Below, in pieces: positions 26,401-36,236 of a stretch of 64,000 bases of DNA. Every line of letters starts with the position of its first letter. The stretch's first letter is position 1. A program made the translations under genes and the position numbers. Below the pieces are notes generated by a model, which saw only the letters and a program-made list of their open reading frames with translations, made no database searches and was not told where the DNA came from. Source of the stretch: Phylloscopus collybita (lineage: Eukaryota; Chordata; Aves; Passeriformes; Phylloscopidae); contig JAJNNQ010000026.1 of assembly GCA_027886175.1 (NCBI GenBank), positions 11,012,001-11,076,000 of the forward strand, in the 5' to 3' direction.

Positions 26401-29400
26401 GTCAGTTAGTTCTTAGCACCCTCTGACATTTCAGACCTGAGAATTGCTATGTTAGGTCTGTTACACAGTGTGGCTTGGAGACAGTGACAGACAAGAAACT
26501 GTTTACTTCTAATTTTTTGGCATTTGGAGGTAGTTCTTTGAAAAGTGAATACTTCTGGGAACCACAAAGCCCTATGTGGGCCTATTTCCTGGAAATATAT
26601 CTGCAGTTTATCAGTGCATCTACTATGGTGTTGGTGTCTACAAGTAGATGAAGAAAGTGGTCTTCAGGAATAAACTTGGGCTTTATTCTACTGTAGGAAG
26701 CCAGCCTTCCTCTGATGCTCAGCAGAGGGCTAATGCTGACAGCAAAAGGAGGACAATGACACATCTTTAAGTATATTATCTGTTCCTCATCTCTACAAAA
26801 TTATGTGATGTAATATACACACTGCCTCCTGTATCTTCAAAAATACACTATCCCAAGAAGAGAACTGCTATATTCACCGGCTGGATTATAAATGCAACAA
26901 ATTACTTTTGTCCCCAGTGTTCTTATCCCACAGCACTGTCATTTAAAATATATTTTTACTGAAAGTCAATACCTTTTACCAACTTTCACAGAGAATTTTA
27001 AATATTTATTTGAGTACATAAAGTAAGAGTAAGATTTTTTTTTCTGACTTGAGAAGAATGTAACTCTAATAAATCTGGAAGTTATGAAAAACGGCTTTAA
27101 TATTTTTATGCTATTTCTGGATTTCCCAAGGTTGTCCCACATCTGTTTTTTCCCCCATGTCCACGTGTAGCCACAGTGAGTGCAAACACATCTGGAGTTT
27201 ATAAACACAGAAATTTAACTTTTATAAAATGCATGATGCCATTTGAAGATGCCTTTCTTACAGTTTAACACCTGCTTTGCTGGTTTTGGAAAACCTCTGC
27301 ATTGTGTCTGAGGAAGCACCTCTTCCAATTTTTGTTTCTGGGATATTCTAAGGCAGAAAAGCTGGTCTGCATGAATGTAAATGTTCAAGATTAGACCCTC
27401 TATACCAATAAGGAAGGCCTCTTCTGTTTATTCCTTAAAAATATAAAGTGATCATGTTTCTTCTGTCTACTTGCTCCCATAAATGATCTACCTAGTACAC
27501 AAATGCCAAAGTGCTCTTTTCCTATCCCTGCCAATACCCTTCCCTCAGTTTCTGTGTATTGTGACTATTGCTGGTGAGCATGATGAAGAGCTCAGTTCAA
27601 ACCTTCCCTTCTGCTTCCAGGTTGCTGTTCACACCTCAAAGATGTTGTCCCCAGGGAGGCAGACCTGCCACCTCAGCATTCCCTGGCAGTAATCACCTGT
27701 GAGTCAGCAAGATCCATTTAGCACTCCCCTGTTGAAGCACCTCCTGAAAATATAGTGGGATGTTTGAGGCAAATACTGTCAGCTTCCTAAAATATTGTAG
27801 GCAAGTTCAGATCCCTTCCCCCCCATCACCCCACTACTCTGTATTATTTATAATATGCTATACATGACAGGCTGGTAAAATACACCCAGCCAAAACCAAA
27901 AGGAATGGAAGTGTTGCCAAGTTAGCAATGTAAAAAGGGAGGAAGTGTAAGACAGAAGATAAAATGGTGAAGCAGATTAGTGACCTATCAGTCTGTGACT
28001 AGCGTATTGGTTTGAGTGAAGAATTTGAGCATGATGTTTGTTTATCCTTGTGAAAGGAAATCTCAATCATAACATTTTTTACTAAAAAAAAATAAAGAAA
28101 AAAAAATAAAGGCACTATAACATTTAATACTTCGGGGATCATTTAAAATACAAATTCCTTAGGATCTGACTTTGGTAAATTATGGCTCAGAAGAACCCAG
28201 CAAATAATTCTGATGGTTATTCCTGAGAGTCAGCCTAGTTTTACCAGGAGTGGCTTGACACAGCCAAGGAAACTGAACTGATGTCCTGCCCTGTCCTACA
28301 AAAGAGCTGCTTTTACATCTCTTTGCTATTACAGCCGTGAGTATATTTTGCTTCTCAAAATATTACTTTTCATTGAAAACTGTGGATATTATTTATTCAG
28401 CATACATTCATGATAGCTGTCACTGACTTCTTGCCCCTTGACAAGTCCAAAAGACACTTGTGTGTCATTTTTGTGACTGCTACCCTGTATTCCCAGATGT
28501 TAAATTATTAATACTATTAAATCCTAATCAGACTCTGTAAGTTTCATATTGCTGTGAGAAGCCATGTGTCTCTATAGAAAGAGGAGAAGGGAATAGGAAG
28601 GAGAGGAGGAAATCTTGACACCACATTGTTTAGCATGTGTGACTGCAAATTTAGGGTTTTGACAGTATTTCCACGAAAATGACTGATGGAGAAGCAGCAT
28701 TTCAATGGACATTATTTCAAGATTTTAATGAATAAGTGTTTTAAAGTGAGGTTGGAGAAAGGAGAAAATAGTTTGGCATGAGGAGGAAGGCTACACAGAT
28801 GAAGGTGAGAGAAAAGAGTGTCATGGACTTAAGGTATTTAGAAAAGTTGAGAGAATAAGAGGAGAGTATAAAAAAACTGTTGCTATGTTATGTAGGTAAT
28901 TTTAATTATTTCTTCTGTTTAACTGGGAGAATGTCTGTCAGATTTTCTGGGTGATTCCTGAAGGCAAATATCAATACAGTCACATGGTGGTAGTATTAAG
29001 AACAAGACTTGTGTGAGGAGGAGCTGCTGTGGGGACACATGGGCTTGACTCACGCAGAGGGAACACTCCAGCACTCTGCCATGGGGCTGCAGGAACTCAC
29101 AGCAGCCTTGTGATTCTAAGGGAAGTACAGGTACCCTAAGGGGGAAACCCAAGGCTTCTTCCTATGCTTCCCAGGCAACTACCAGCACTTAATTCCTGGC
29201 TCCACACCTTGCTCCTCTTCAGCTACACTAGCTCAGAATCAGACTTTCAATGACATGCTGCTAAGCCAGTTTGTCTGCCCAGGCTTACAGCAGTTCTGTG
29301 GCTGCTGTGTGATTTTGTTTCGTTCTGTTTTTATTGATTAGTTGGTTACATTCTAGTCTGGCTCAAAAAAGAGTGTCATGTAGCGTTTTTTGTCTGTTGT

Positions 29401-29409
29401 TTTTTGTGG

Positions 29410-29431
29410 TTTTTTTTTTTTTTTTTTTTTT
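29410..29431. repeat. Poly(T) run, 22 nt
   Basis: T22 preceded by a T-rich stretch. No adjacent retroposed body was recognised. Confidence 0.9.
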
Positions 29432-30639
29432 CCTTTGTGCCATCCTGGTTTTAATTCAGAGCAAGAGCATTCAAATTTCAGAAAAAAATCCTTTATTCCC
29501 ACTTTTTTGATTATAAAATTAAGTGCATTTCTTTCCTGTAGCCTTTGCAGAAAGAATGTCTGGTTGATTAATTTTCAAGGTGCTTAAGGTCCCCAGGAAA
29601 CCTCTATTGACTTGTGGGGAGGTTAAGATTATGTATAAACCCATAAAAAAGGCAAACAAGGCATGCAAAAATGCCCCTTTCCCTAGAACCACATGCTGGC
29701 ATTCTGCTGAGCAGCCTGGAGTATGAAGACACCATTTGCAGTCCTGATAGTCTCCAAGCTGGCAGTTCATAAATCTGCTCTGCCCCCAAAGTGCTCTGGG
29801 CTGAAGCTCTGCTGCTGGCCCAGTGGCTGCAGCCTGAGCTCCTCCAAATCCACAGGATCAGGATCCCAATCAGTGTTTCTGGAAAGGCACAACCAGACGT
29901 ATCCACCGAGCTGCAGTTTTCATCCAACAGGAGGAAAATCAGAAGTTGTTTTTTCAATTGGTCTACACATTTCTATTCTTGTGTTGATTATACCTTTGAC
30001 ATGGTAAAACAAATGACTTAAAAAATCAATCTGCATAGAAGGGTTAGGACAGAAACTAAAAATGAGCTACCTAGGAGCCTGAAAAACTTGTTTCTTTGTA
30101 CATCTACAGTCAGGTTTAAAATGAGAAGTGACATTTTATTTTGGAATTTCCCATCTTCTCCAAATTCTTTATGTGAATTTGTGGACAAACTCTGATCCTG
30201 AAATGTAATGATCAAGAGTCACCTACACACAACCTACACACTCACCCAGACAAGAAGTGAAACCTTTTTTGTTCTGAACACCCAGCTGCAGACATCTTGA
30301 TAAGAAACAAGTTTATATTAGAACTTGTAAAACTGTAATTTTATCAGGAAATCAAATTTTCAAGATGACATGATTCTCTAGTTAAATACCAGCATACTAA
30401 AATGAAATCCAGGGAGAAACGGGAGAGAAATGTAAATCTCATTTATTGAAAACTTGTGTTATAGTTCCCTTTGCTATTTCAACATACTTAAGTTTCTCTC
30501 CCTCTGCATTTGTGTTTCGTATGTCTCTCCTGCTTTTGTTGAAGCCTAAACTGCAATTTCTTCAGTCCTAAGGCAAAAGAGCTTTCCAAGCCTAGGAGAC
30601 GAGTGACAGTGAGATGTGCCAATCTGCCAGTATGGGAGC

Positions 30640-31187
30640 GCCCAAGGTCACAGACGGGGCGAGGACCCGAAGCTGGAGCTTGTGGTGCTTTCAATGGGCG
30701 TTGGAGGCGGATGCAACACCTTGAGAAATGCTGGGAGGATTTATGGCGTTGCTGAGAACCTGAAGGGAACAAAGTGTTCAGGGAACTTTTCCAATCACCT
30801 GCCTGTGGAGCAGGGTGCCCCGTGACTGGAGGACAGGGCAGCCCGCACATCTTTGACTACAGCGCACCACCGAAGCCCCGCAAAGGTGATCGGCGGTGCT
30901 GTGGGACAGCAGGTACCCCCCTGAAAGACGAACATCGTGGGCTTGGTTGACGCTCCTCCCTACAAGGCTGGCCGAATACTCCACGATTAAATGTGGAAAA
31001 AGAAATAAAACCATAACTCTGGAAAACCTCCACATATTTCAATACCGCCGGTGCCTTATCACCCATTATTGCCAATTTCAAGAATTACGGATAAAAAAAA
31101 ATCATAACAGTACAACAAGCCGTCGTCTTCCACAAAGACGCATAATCTGCTTAAGATTGTTCTCCCATTCATCGGGTATGTTGAGAC
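30640..31187. promoter_or_regulatory. CpG-retaining shoulder of the CpG island
   Basis: G+C is moderate here, yet CpG dinucleotides persist: about eight between 31,046 and 31,188, including an AT-rich stretch. Most vertebrate DNA has lost CpG through methylation, so this suggests the unmethylated promoter domain extends left of the GC-dense core. No exon was recognised. Confidence 0.45.
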
Positions 31188-31459
31188 GTTCAGCTCACTC
31201 CTCCCTCCTCCTCCCGAGGCGCCCCAGCGGCGCGCGGAGCATCGGAAACCGCTCCGGCTCTGGCAGCTGCCGGTCGCGAACCCCGACACGGAGCGGCCAC
31301 CCCTCCTCTCCTTCCGACTCCCTCCTCTTCACCCCCGGTTCCCTTCCCAGGCCGGGTCCGCCTCCGCCACGGCCGCGCCGAGCGCCTGGAGCAGCCGCCG
31401 CTGCCCGGGGGCGTCGGTGGGCGCCGCCCGCCCGCGGCCGCGCGCCCCGCCTCCCCCGC

Positions 31460-31640
31460 CGCCCGCCAATCAGAGTGGCGGCTGCTGCGGGCTGCGCCCT
31501 GCCATTGGCCGCCGCCGCTGTCAGTCAGGGACCGCCCCCGCGGAGGGGCGAGGCGGGCGGGGGGGCTGCCGGCTCCGGGCGGGCGAGCGGGGCCGGGCGG
31601 CGGCGGCGCTGCGGTTGCGCCATCTGTCAGGAGCCCCGGT
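31460..31640 (+). promoter_or_regulatory. TATA-less core promoter with paired CCAAT boxes
   Basis: CCAAT lies at 31466-31470 (gCCAATcag context) and the inverted form ATTGG at 31504-31508, giving two opposed NF-Y-type sites 38 bp apart. GC boxes follow (CCGCCCCCG near 31,532-31,540 and GGCGGGCGGGG near 31,553-31,565). A GCGCCATCTG motif (31617-31626) matches the core of CTCF sites on the minus strand (CAGATGGCG) and contains a YY1-type CCAT. No TATA box is present. This arrangement is typical of broad housekeeping or developmental promoters. The start site is inferred to lie at about 31,600-31,700. Confidence 0.65.
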
Positions 31641-31985
31641 GGGAGGGAGGGAGCGAGGGAGCGCCCGAGCCGCGCTCGCCCGGGCGGAGCGGAGCGGAGG
31701 CGAGGCGGCGGCGGCAGCACCGACAGCCCGTGCGAGCTCATCCCTGCCCAGGCTGCGGCTGTGCCGCCGCACGGAGTCGCCGCCTCCGCGCCCGGCCGCG
31801 GCTCGGCGCAGCGCGTCTGCCCCGGGGAGAGGCAGTGGCGCCCGGAGCGGCGCCCCTCGCTGCGGGCGGGCGGGCGGGGGCAGCCGGCGGAGGAGCGGAG
31901 CGAGGAGGATGCGAGTGCGGCGGCGCCGCCCCGGCCCCGCGCTGCGCTGAGCCGAACCGAGCCGAGCCGAGCCGAGCCGCCTCAG
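31640..31985 (+). other. Inferred non-coding first exon (5' UTR) of an unidentified gene
   Basis: A GC-rich leader runs from the promoter to CCGCCTCAG, followed at 31,986 by GTAACG, a good match to the vertebrate donor consensus. The exon start is approximate. Its single ATG (31,909) opens a frame that stops after 13 codons, and no ATG-initiated frame continues through the donor, so the exon is probably all 5' UTR and translation begins in a later exon outside or deep in the window. A GAGCC-rich tandem stretch (about 31,952-31,979) lies just before the donor. I could not recognise the gene from this leader. A non-coding RNA host gene is an alternative. Confidence 0.55.
31909..31950 (+). promoter_or_regulatory. 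Upstream ORF, 13 codons
   Basis: The only ATG in the inferred first exon starts an Arg/Pro-rich 13-residue frame (MRVRRRRPGPALR) ending at TGA 31,948-31,950. The -3 base is A, a favourable context, while +4 is C. If included in the mRNA leader, such a uORF commonly lowers translation of the main frame. The peptide itself has no recognisable function. Confidence 0.45.
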
Positions 31986-31991
31986 GTAACG
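31983..31991 (+). other. 5' splice site, CAG|GTAACG
   Basis: The exon end CAG joins GTAAC, pairing well with U1 snRNA. It is the best plus-strand donor in the island. The intron begins with G-rich sequence (about 31,993-32,030, including G5, G5 and G6 tracts), and G runs close to a donor often act as intronic splicing enhancers. Confidence 0.6.
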
Positions 31992-32031
31992 GAGGGGCCG
32001 GAGCCCGCCCGGGGGAGCGGGGGCGGGGGGA

Positions 32032-32045
32032 TGCATGCATGCATG
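32032..32045 (+). promoter_or_regulatory. Triple overlapping TGCATG (RBFOX-type) site after the donor
   Basis: TGCATGCATGCATG gives TGCATG at 32032, 32036 and 32040, beginning 46 nt into the inferred intron. RBFOX proteins bind UGCAUG in RNA and often enhance use of the exon lying just upstream. As DNA the segment is also a short ATGC tandem repeat followed by GATG units, so it may be only a microsatellite. Confidence 0.4.
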
Positions 32046-33131
32046 GATGGATGCTGCGGCGGGTCTGTTTCCTTTGTGCGCCCGAGCGGTGATGGGGTGC
32101 GGAGGCTCCCGGCGAGGGGAGGCGGCCGCGCTGCTGCGGGTCTCCCCACGCAGGCAGACGCGGACCCCGCGCCCGCCTCCCCCGCCGGCAGCCGCGGCCG
32201 CAGCGCGGGCAGGGCCGGGCCGGGCCGGGCCGGGGGCAGCGCCGTGACCGCCCCTGCGCGGCCCCTGCCTGCCCGGGGCTCGCCCGTGTCGGGGTCCCCC
32301 GCCCCCGCGGACGCCGGCCGGGGAGAGGGGAGGGGGCGCAGCACAGGGACGTATTTGTTGTCGCCGAACTGCCAAAAAGGGGAGGGGGGGGGGGAAATAA
32401 ATAAAAAGACCTTCTCTCCCTCTGAAATAAATCGTATAGGATTTGCGCGTCTGTGACAAAGGCCTCTTTCAGGGAAGAAAGAAGGGACGCACAAAATGCC
32501 CAAGGGTGGTAGGATGTGAAAAGAGGCTTGTTTCTTGTCTCTCCCCTAGAGCCTCTCTGTTCCTTCCCAGACGAGGCCGCTGATCTAGTGCCAGTTCCTT
32601 TTCAGCTACGTTTTAGATTAGGGAGAGATACCAAACGCCACACCATGGGTGCCAGCGTTTTGCTGCGTCTGCAGAGCCACAGTGTACGTGTCGCCCGACC
32701 TCCTTAATAATGCTCAGTTTGGCCCTCTGCTTCCTCGGGATCTCGCCTGATTTCTGCTCTGTGGATTCTGCCTGTGCCTGAGCTCTGAGGAGAGGGCTGG
32801 CCAGGAAAGGGGGTCACTTTGTGGAAACAAGACCGTGGTACCTTGGTCCGTTCAGCAGTGACGGGGAGGGCAGGGATGAGTAGGTGCTGGAGGAAAAGGT
32901 GTGGGCTGAGTGGAAAGCAAGTTGCTCATCAATCACTCTGATATGCTCTGATTCTTAAAATGCTAAATAGCGAGTGACCAGGGCGGACCGGGCTTTTAAA
33001 ATGCATGCACAAGACTGGGAACGCCTTTGGGACCTTGTAATTTTCCTCCTTGTATACAACCTCCTTAACTCCCACATCCTTCCTTCCACTATCCCTGCAG
33101 CTGTAACACTTTTCAGGATCTCCTTCCCACA

Positions 33132-33181
33132 CCCCCTTTTTTTTTTTTTTCCTTTTTTTTTCTTTTCTTTTCTTTTTTCTT

Positions 33182-33220
<39 letters not shown>

Positions 33221-33234
33221 TTCTTCTTCTTTTT
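33132..33234. repeat. 103-nt uninterrupted polypyrimidine tract
   Basis: Only C and T occur from 33132 to 33234, mostly T runs with single C and TTTTC units. The opposite strand is pure purine. Mirror-symmetric polypurine/polypyrimidine tracts of this length can form intramolecular triplex (H-DNA) and are length-variable. The 92-codon plus-strand frame ending in a run of Phe (about 32,974-33,252) is produced by this tract and is not a gene. Confidence 0.9.
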
Positions 33235-35159
33235 GTCTTGATGCCTTTTTAACTAGCGTTCTAGAAGCTGAGAACAGTTGCAGGTGAAGATCTGTTTGTT
33301 TATATGCTTGGTGGAGGAAGTGTTTTCATTAGGGTTGACTGTCTGGTCTCCCATGAGGAGGAACAGTAAGCTAAAGGGACACTGTCAACTTGAAATCCAG
33401 AGAATGTGCATGATGAATGGAGAGCTGTGTCCAATATTACACCCACCGTTGAGCTCCCTGCTGGAGATCTGTGGTTTTTATAAGCCTGTCTTCTGACTGT
33501 GTGGGTTGGTCATGCAGTGAAGGAGTAAAAACACACTTCAAACAAAGTTCTGTTAAGCGAACAAAGGAGTGCGGAAGAAAAATACCGAAGTAGGAGGGGA
33601 GGAAAGGCAACATCTCCAACTTCTCAGTTACATCCATTGTAGCCACTGCTCGGCTCAGTGGGAAACTGGAGGGGCTGTAGTTCATTTTTACAGTTGCACA
33701 TTTATTTAGTATCAGTAAAGTGGAAAGATTGTTACCTTTGCCCCAGTGATTCAGGAGTTTTCAGCACCTTATGCATGTGCTCAGAAAACTGGTAGCACTT
33801 GATGGATGTCAGTAGGTCAGTGTCTTTTCACAATATAAGAACAATTTTCATAATGGTATCTCTTGTGAAAAAGACATTGGGTTCCTTCTTGAGCCCTTTT
33901 TACCCCATAAAGCTATAATTTTGATGAAAAAGAGAAAGATTGCCTAATTAATGCTTTAGAATTTTGTGTTTTGTTGATATTAGGCTGCAGATTTGTTGAA
34001 ATGTTCAGATGCTTCTTAGAGGGTGTCTGTAAGCATTCTTCTTCTCCACCTCCAACAAATTATTGCCTCATCTGCGTGGCTTGTCTTTGGCAAAAGAAAC
34101 AATTTTCAATATGAAGTTGTCTGATGGTAGGCTACTGGCTGTGGTGTTTTGTGGTTTATGCTTCAGGCATGTTGTTTCAGAAATTCTGTGTTGCCTGCTG
34201 GTGAAAGTGGCATAAAATACCAGTTAAGTATAAAACTGAACAGCCTTCTCTGGAAATTATTTTGATGTTGAGTAAACACATGTCTTCAGTGAGGGACAAA
34301 TGACTTTGGGAAATGGGCATGGCAATCGGTGTAAGCCAGAAATTAAAAAGGTGGTATAAAGAAGTTGGTTATTAATCATTTTAACAAGTATCTTTAAAAG
34401 TTAGGAGCCAGTGATAAATTTCTAATTCATATGAGTAAGAAAAACATTGCTGAGGAACTAGTTACTTTTGACAGACTACAATAGATTCCACAATATCTTT
34501 ATGTGAAATACCTAAATGGTGTAATCTGAAATTCATGAGTGGAGTCTGATATGGTGAGGGCCTTTGTGACCACTGGCCCTGTGGCTTAGCTGAATTAATC
34601 TGAATATACTGATCTGGGCATGGTATCATCTGCACTGATTTACAGTGCAAAAAAAAATGTGGCTAAAGTGAGTGAAAACTGTCCTGCACATTTGTGATGA
34701 TTTCACACTGTAATATGTACATCTACAATATCATATGTTTAATTGTGTTAAGAAAAGTTTAGAGCTGTTGGCCATCTTTTGCCCAATGACTTTTATTTAA
34801 GCAGCACCTTCACTTTTCTGTCTTGCTGCCTTACTGTGCTTTTACTTCAGGGAGAAAAAGAGTTGGAGGCATGTGTTTTCCCTTCATCCTTCTCTCCGGG
34901 GTGCACATTAATATTTGATTCAAACTTGTTCTGTAAAGTTCTGCTTAATTCAGTTTGGGCACTACTTTGAATGTATAATAATGGTGTTTGTTTGTGTCAT
35001 GGACAGTGCTTTGTAATTTGCTTTATGGGCAAGTCTGCTGCTGGCAGTGTGGATTGTCAAAGTGACCTTCCTTTCAGAGGGAGAAAGCCAGTAACTCCTG
35101 GCCCTCTCCCACCCCTGCAGCTCCCACAGAAGTGTCTTCACAAGTCGTTTTGACCCATT

Positions 35160-35530
35160 ACTCCAAAAACAGGACTTGAACCGACAAATCTAGTTCACCC
35201 GAGCAGTCTCATTGAAATCCAGCAATTAAGGGTTCCTCTGGTGACAAAAGGCCTACAGATCGGTGTTGTGCAAGTCAGCCATTTACTTGAGGCGAAACCC
35301 ACAAAAGGGTTTGCGTGCCTCGGTGTGGAGCACCCTGAGTTGTGATGCCTGTAGCTCTCTCTCCCCGGAGCGGGGATGTGGCTGCTTGCTGTGCCGTGCT
35401 GAGTGCGCTGTGCACCTCAGAGCTGCCTTCCCAGCGGCGGGGAAAATGCTGCCGGGGCCACCCCATGCAAAGTGCCTCAGGAGGGGGTGAAACTTCAGGG
35501 CCGCACCTGCCTGCCTCCTGCCTGTCTCAC
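35160..35530. other. GC-rich patch within the inferred intron
   Basis: CpG and G+C are raised relative to the flanks, with short GC-rich motifs such as CCCCGGAGCGGGG near 35,364-35,376. Three overlapping frames on both strands have no recognisable product. It may be an intronic enhancer or alternative promoter. No splice signals make an exon convincing. Confidence 0.3.
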
Positions 35531-35603
35531 TTGGTGGCTTAAGGTTAGCTATTAGTTTAAAATCCCTTAACCTACTTTTGGTAAGGCAGAAATAATTTAT
35601 ATT

Positions 35604-35758
35604 AAAACAAACAAACAAACAAAAAACCAACCAAAAATCCAAACAAACAAACAACCTCCCCAAAATACAGAAACAAACAACATAAAAAAACAAACAAACA
35701 AAAAAACCACCAAAAAAACCCCCAAAAAAACAAAAAAAAAAAAACCACAACACCAAAA
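35604..35758. repeat. A/C low-complexity block
   Basis: The plus strand is (CAAA)n passing into CCAAAAAAC-type repeats, almost purely A and C. It is the complement in composition of the G/T blocks at 14.4, 46.6 and 48.5 kb. A 210-codon minus-strand frame (about 35,283-35,915) traverses it and owes its length to this repeat. Confidence 0.9.
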
Positions 35759-36204
35759 CTTTGCATTTCAGTAGACTATAAACAAGCAGGTGTAGAAGAA
35801 TTGGGATTTCTAGCATTTGCATCCTGTCATGGGTTTCCCCCTTAGTGCCTGACTTCCAGACAGAGAAATGACAGGTGCAGATGCAACATGAAAGGCTGAA
35901 GCTGTTTCGGAGCACCCGAGGAGTGTGTGAGGCTCCTCAAGGAGCCAGCCTGTGAGCCCCGTTAGCGCTGTGCTCTGGGGCAGTCTCACTTGTTAGCTCA
36001 AGCAGGGCTTTGGTTTCGGGCAGGTAATCTGCCTCCCGGTTTGAGAGTGGTCAAGTTAAACCTGTCTGTGGGAGATGTCCTTGAGCCCTGAAACTACAAA
36101 CAAGCCTGATCCTACAGGAGTTGCAGCCAAGGAGAAGTACCCTGTTGCTGTCCCTAGCACTGGCTGCAGGAAAGCAATCGCATTTGGTAGAGCTTTTTTG
36201 GAAC

Positions 36205-36236
36205 TTTCCGTTCCCTTGGAACGGAAACGAAATTGA
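36205..36236. promoter_or_regulatory. Inverted repeat with ETS/IRF-like motifs
   Basis: TTTCCGTTCC (36205-36214) and GGAACGGAAA (36218-36227) are perfect 10-base arms around a 3-base spacer. The right arm runs into CGAAATTGAA, making GAAACGAAA, which contains the IRF half-site pattern AANNGAAA. CGGAAA on each arm resembles ETS cores. The CpGs are retained. It may be a regulatory site for ETS/IRF-type factors, on motif evidence only. Confidence 0.35.

Larger units (their letters stand above)
21220..30600. other. Intergenic DNA, no gene recognised
   Basis: No coding exon or RNA gene could be supported. Open frames of 60-120 codons are scattered on both strands without recognisable domains. Simple repeats inside this block are listed separately. 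The last kilobases approach the CpG-island promoter at 31.2 kb and may contain proximal regulatory DNA. Confidence 0.55.
31188..32370. promoter_or_regulatory. CpG island, the only clear one in the window
   Basis: About 1.2 kb of very high G+C with dense CpG, GC boxes and no long AT stretches. Such islands mark promoters of many vertebrate genes. Long stop-free frames cross it on both strands (for example about 30,896-32,092 plus and 31,521-32,459 minus). Their products are runs of Arg, Ala, Pro and Gly and lack an ATG at a sensible position, so they are compositional artefacts. The island contains the inferred promoter, first exon and first donor of a plus-strand gene. Confidence 0.92.

Noticed and set aside
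30896..32459. Long stop-free frames (398 codons plus strand, 312 codons minus strand) across the CpG island
   Set aside because: They exist on both strands because stop triplets are rare in GC-rich DNA. Products are low-complexity Arg/Ala/Pro/Gly, no ATG begins them at a sensible place, and the splice donor cuts through the plus-strand frame.
35283..35915. 210-codon minus-strand frame
   Set aside because: Its length depends on the A/C low-complexity block at 35,604-35,758. The remainder has no recognisable domain.
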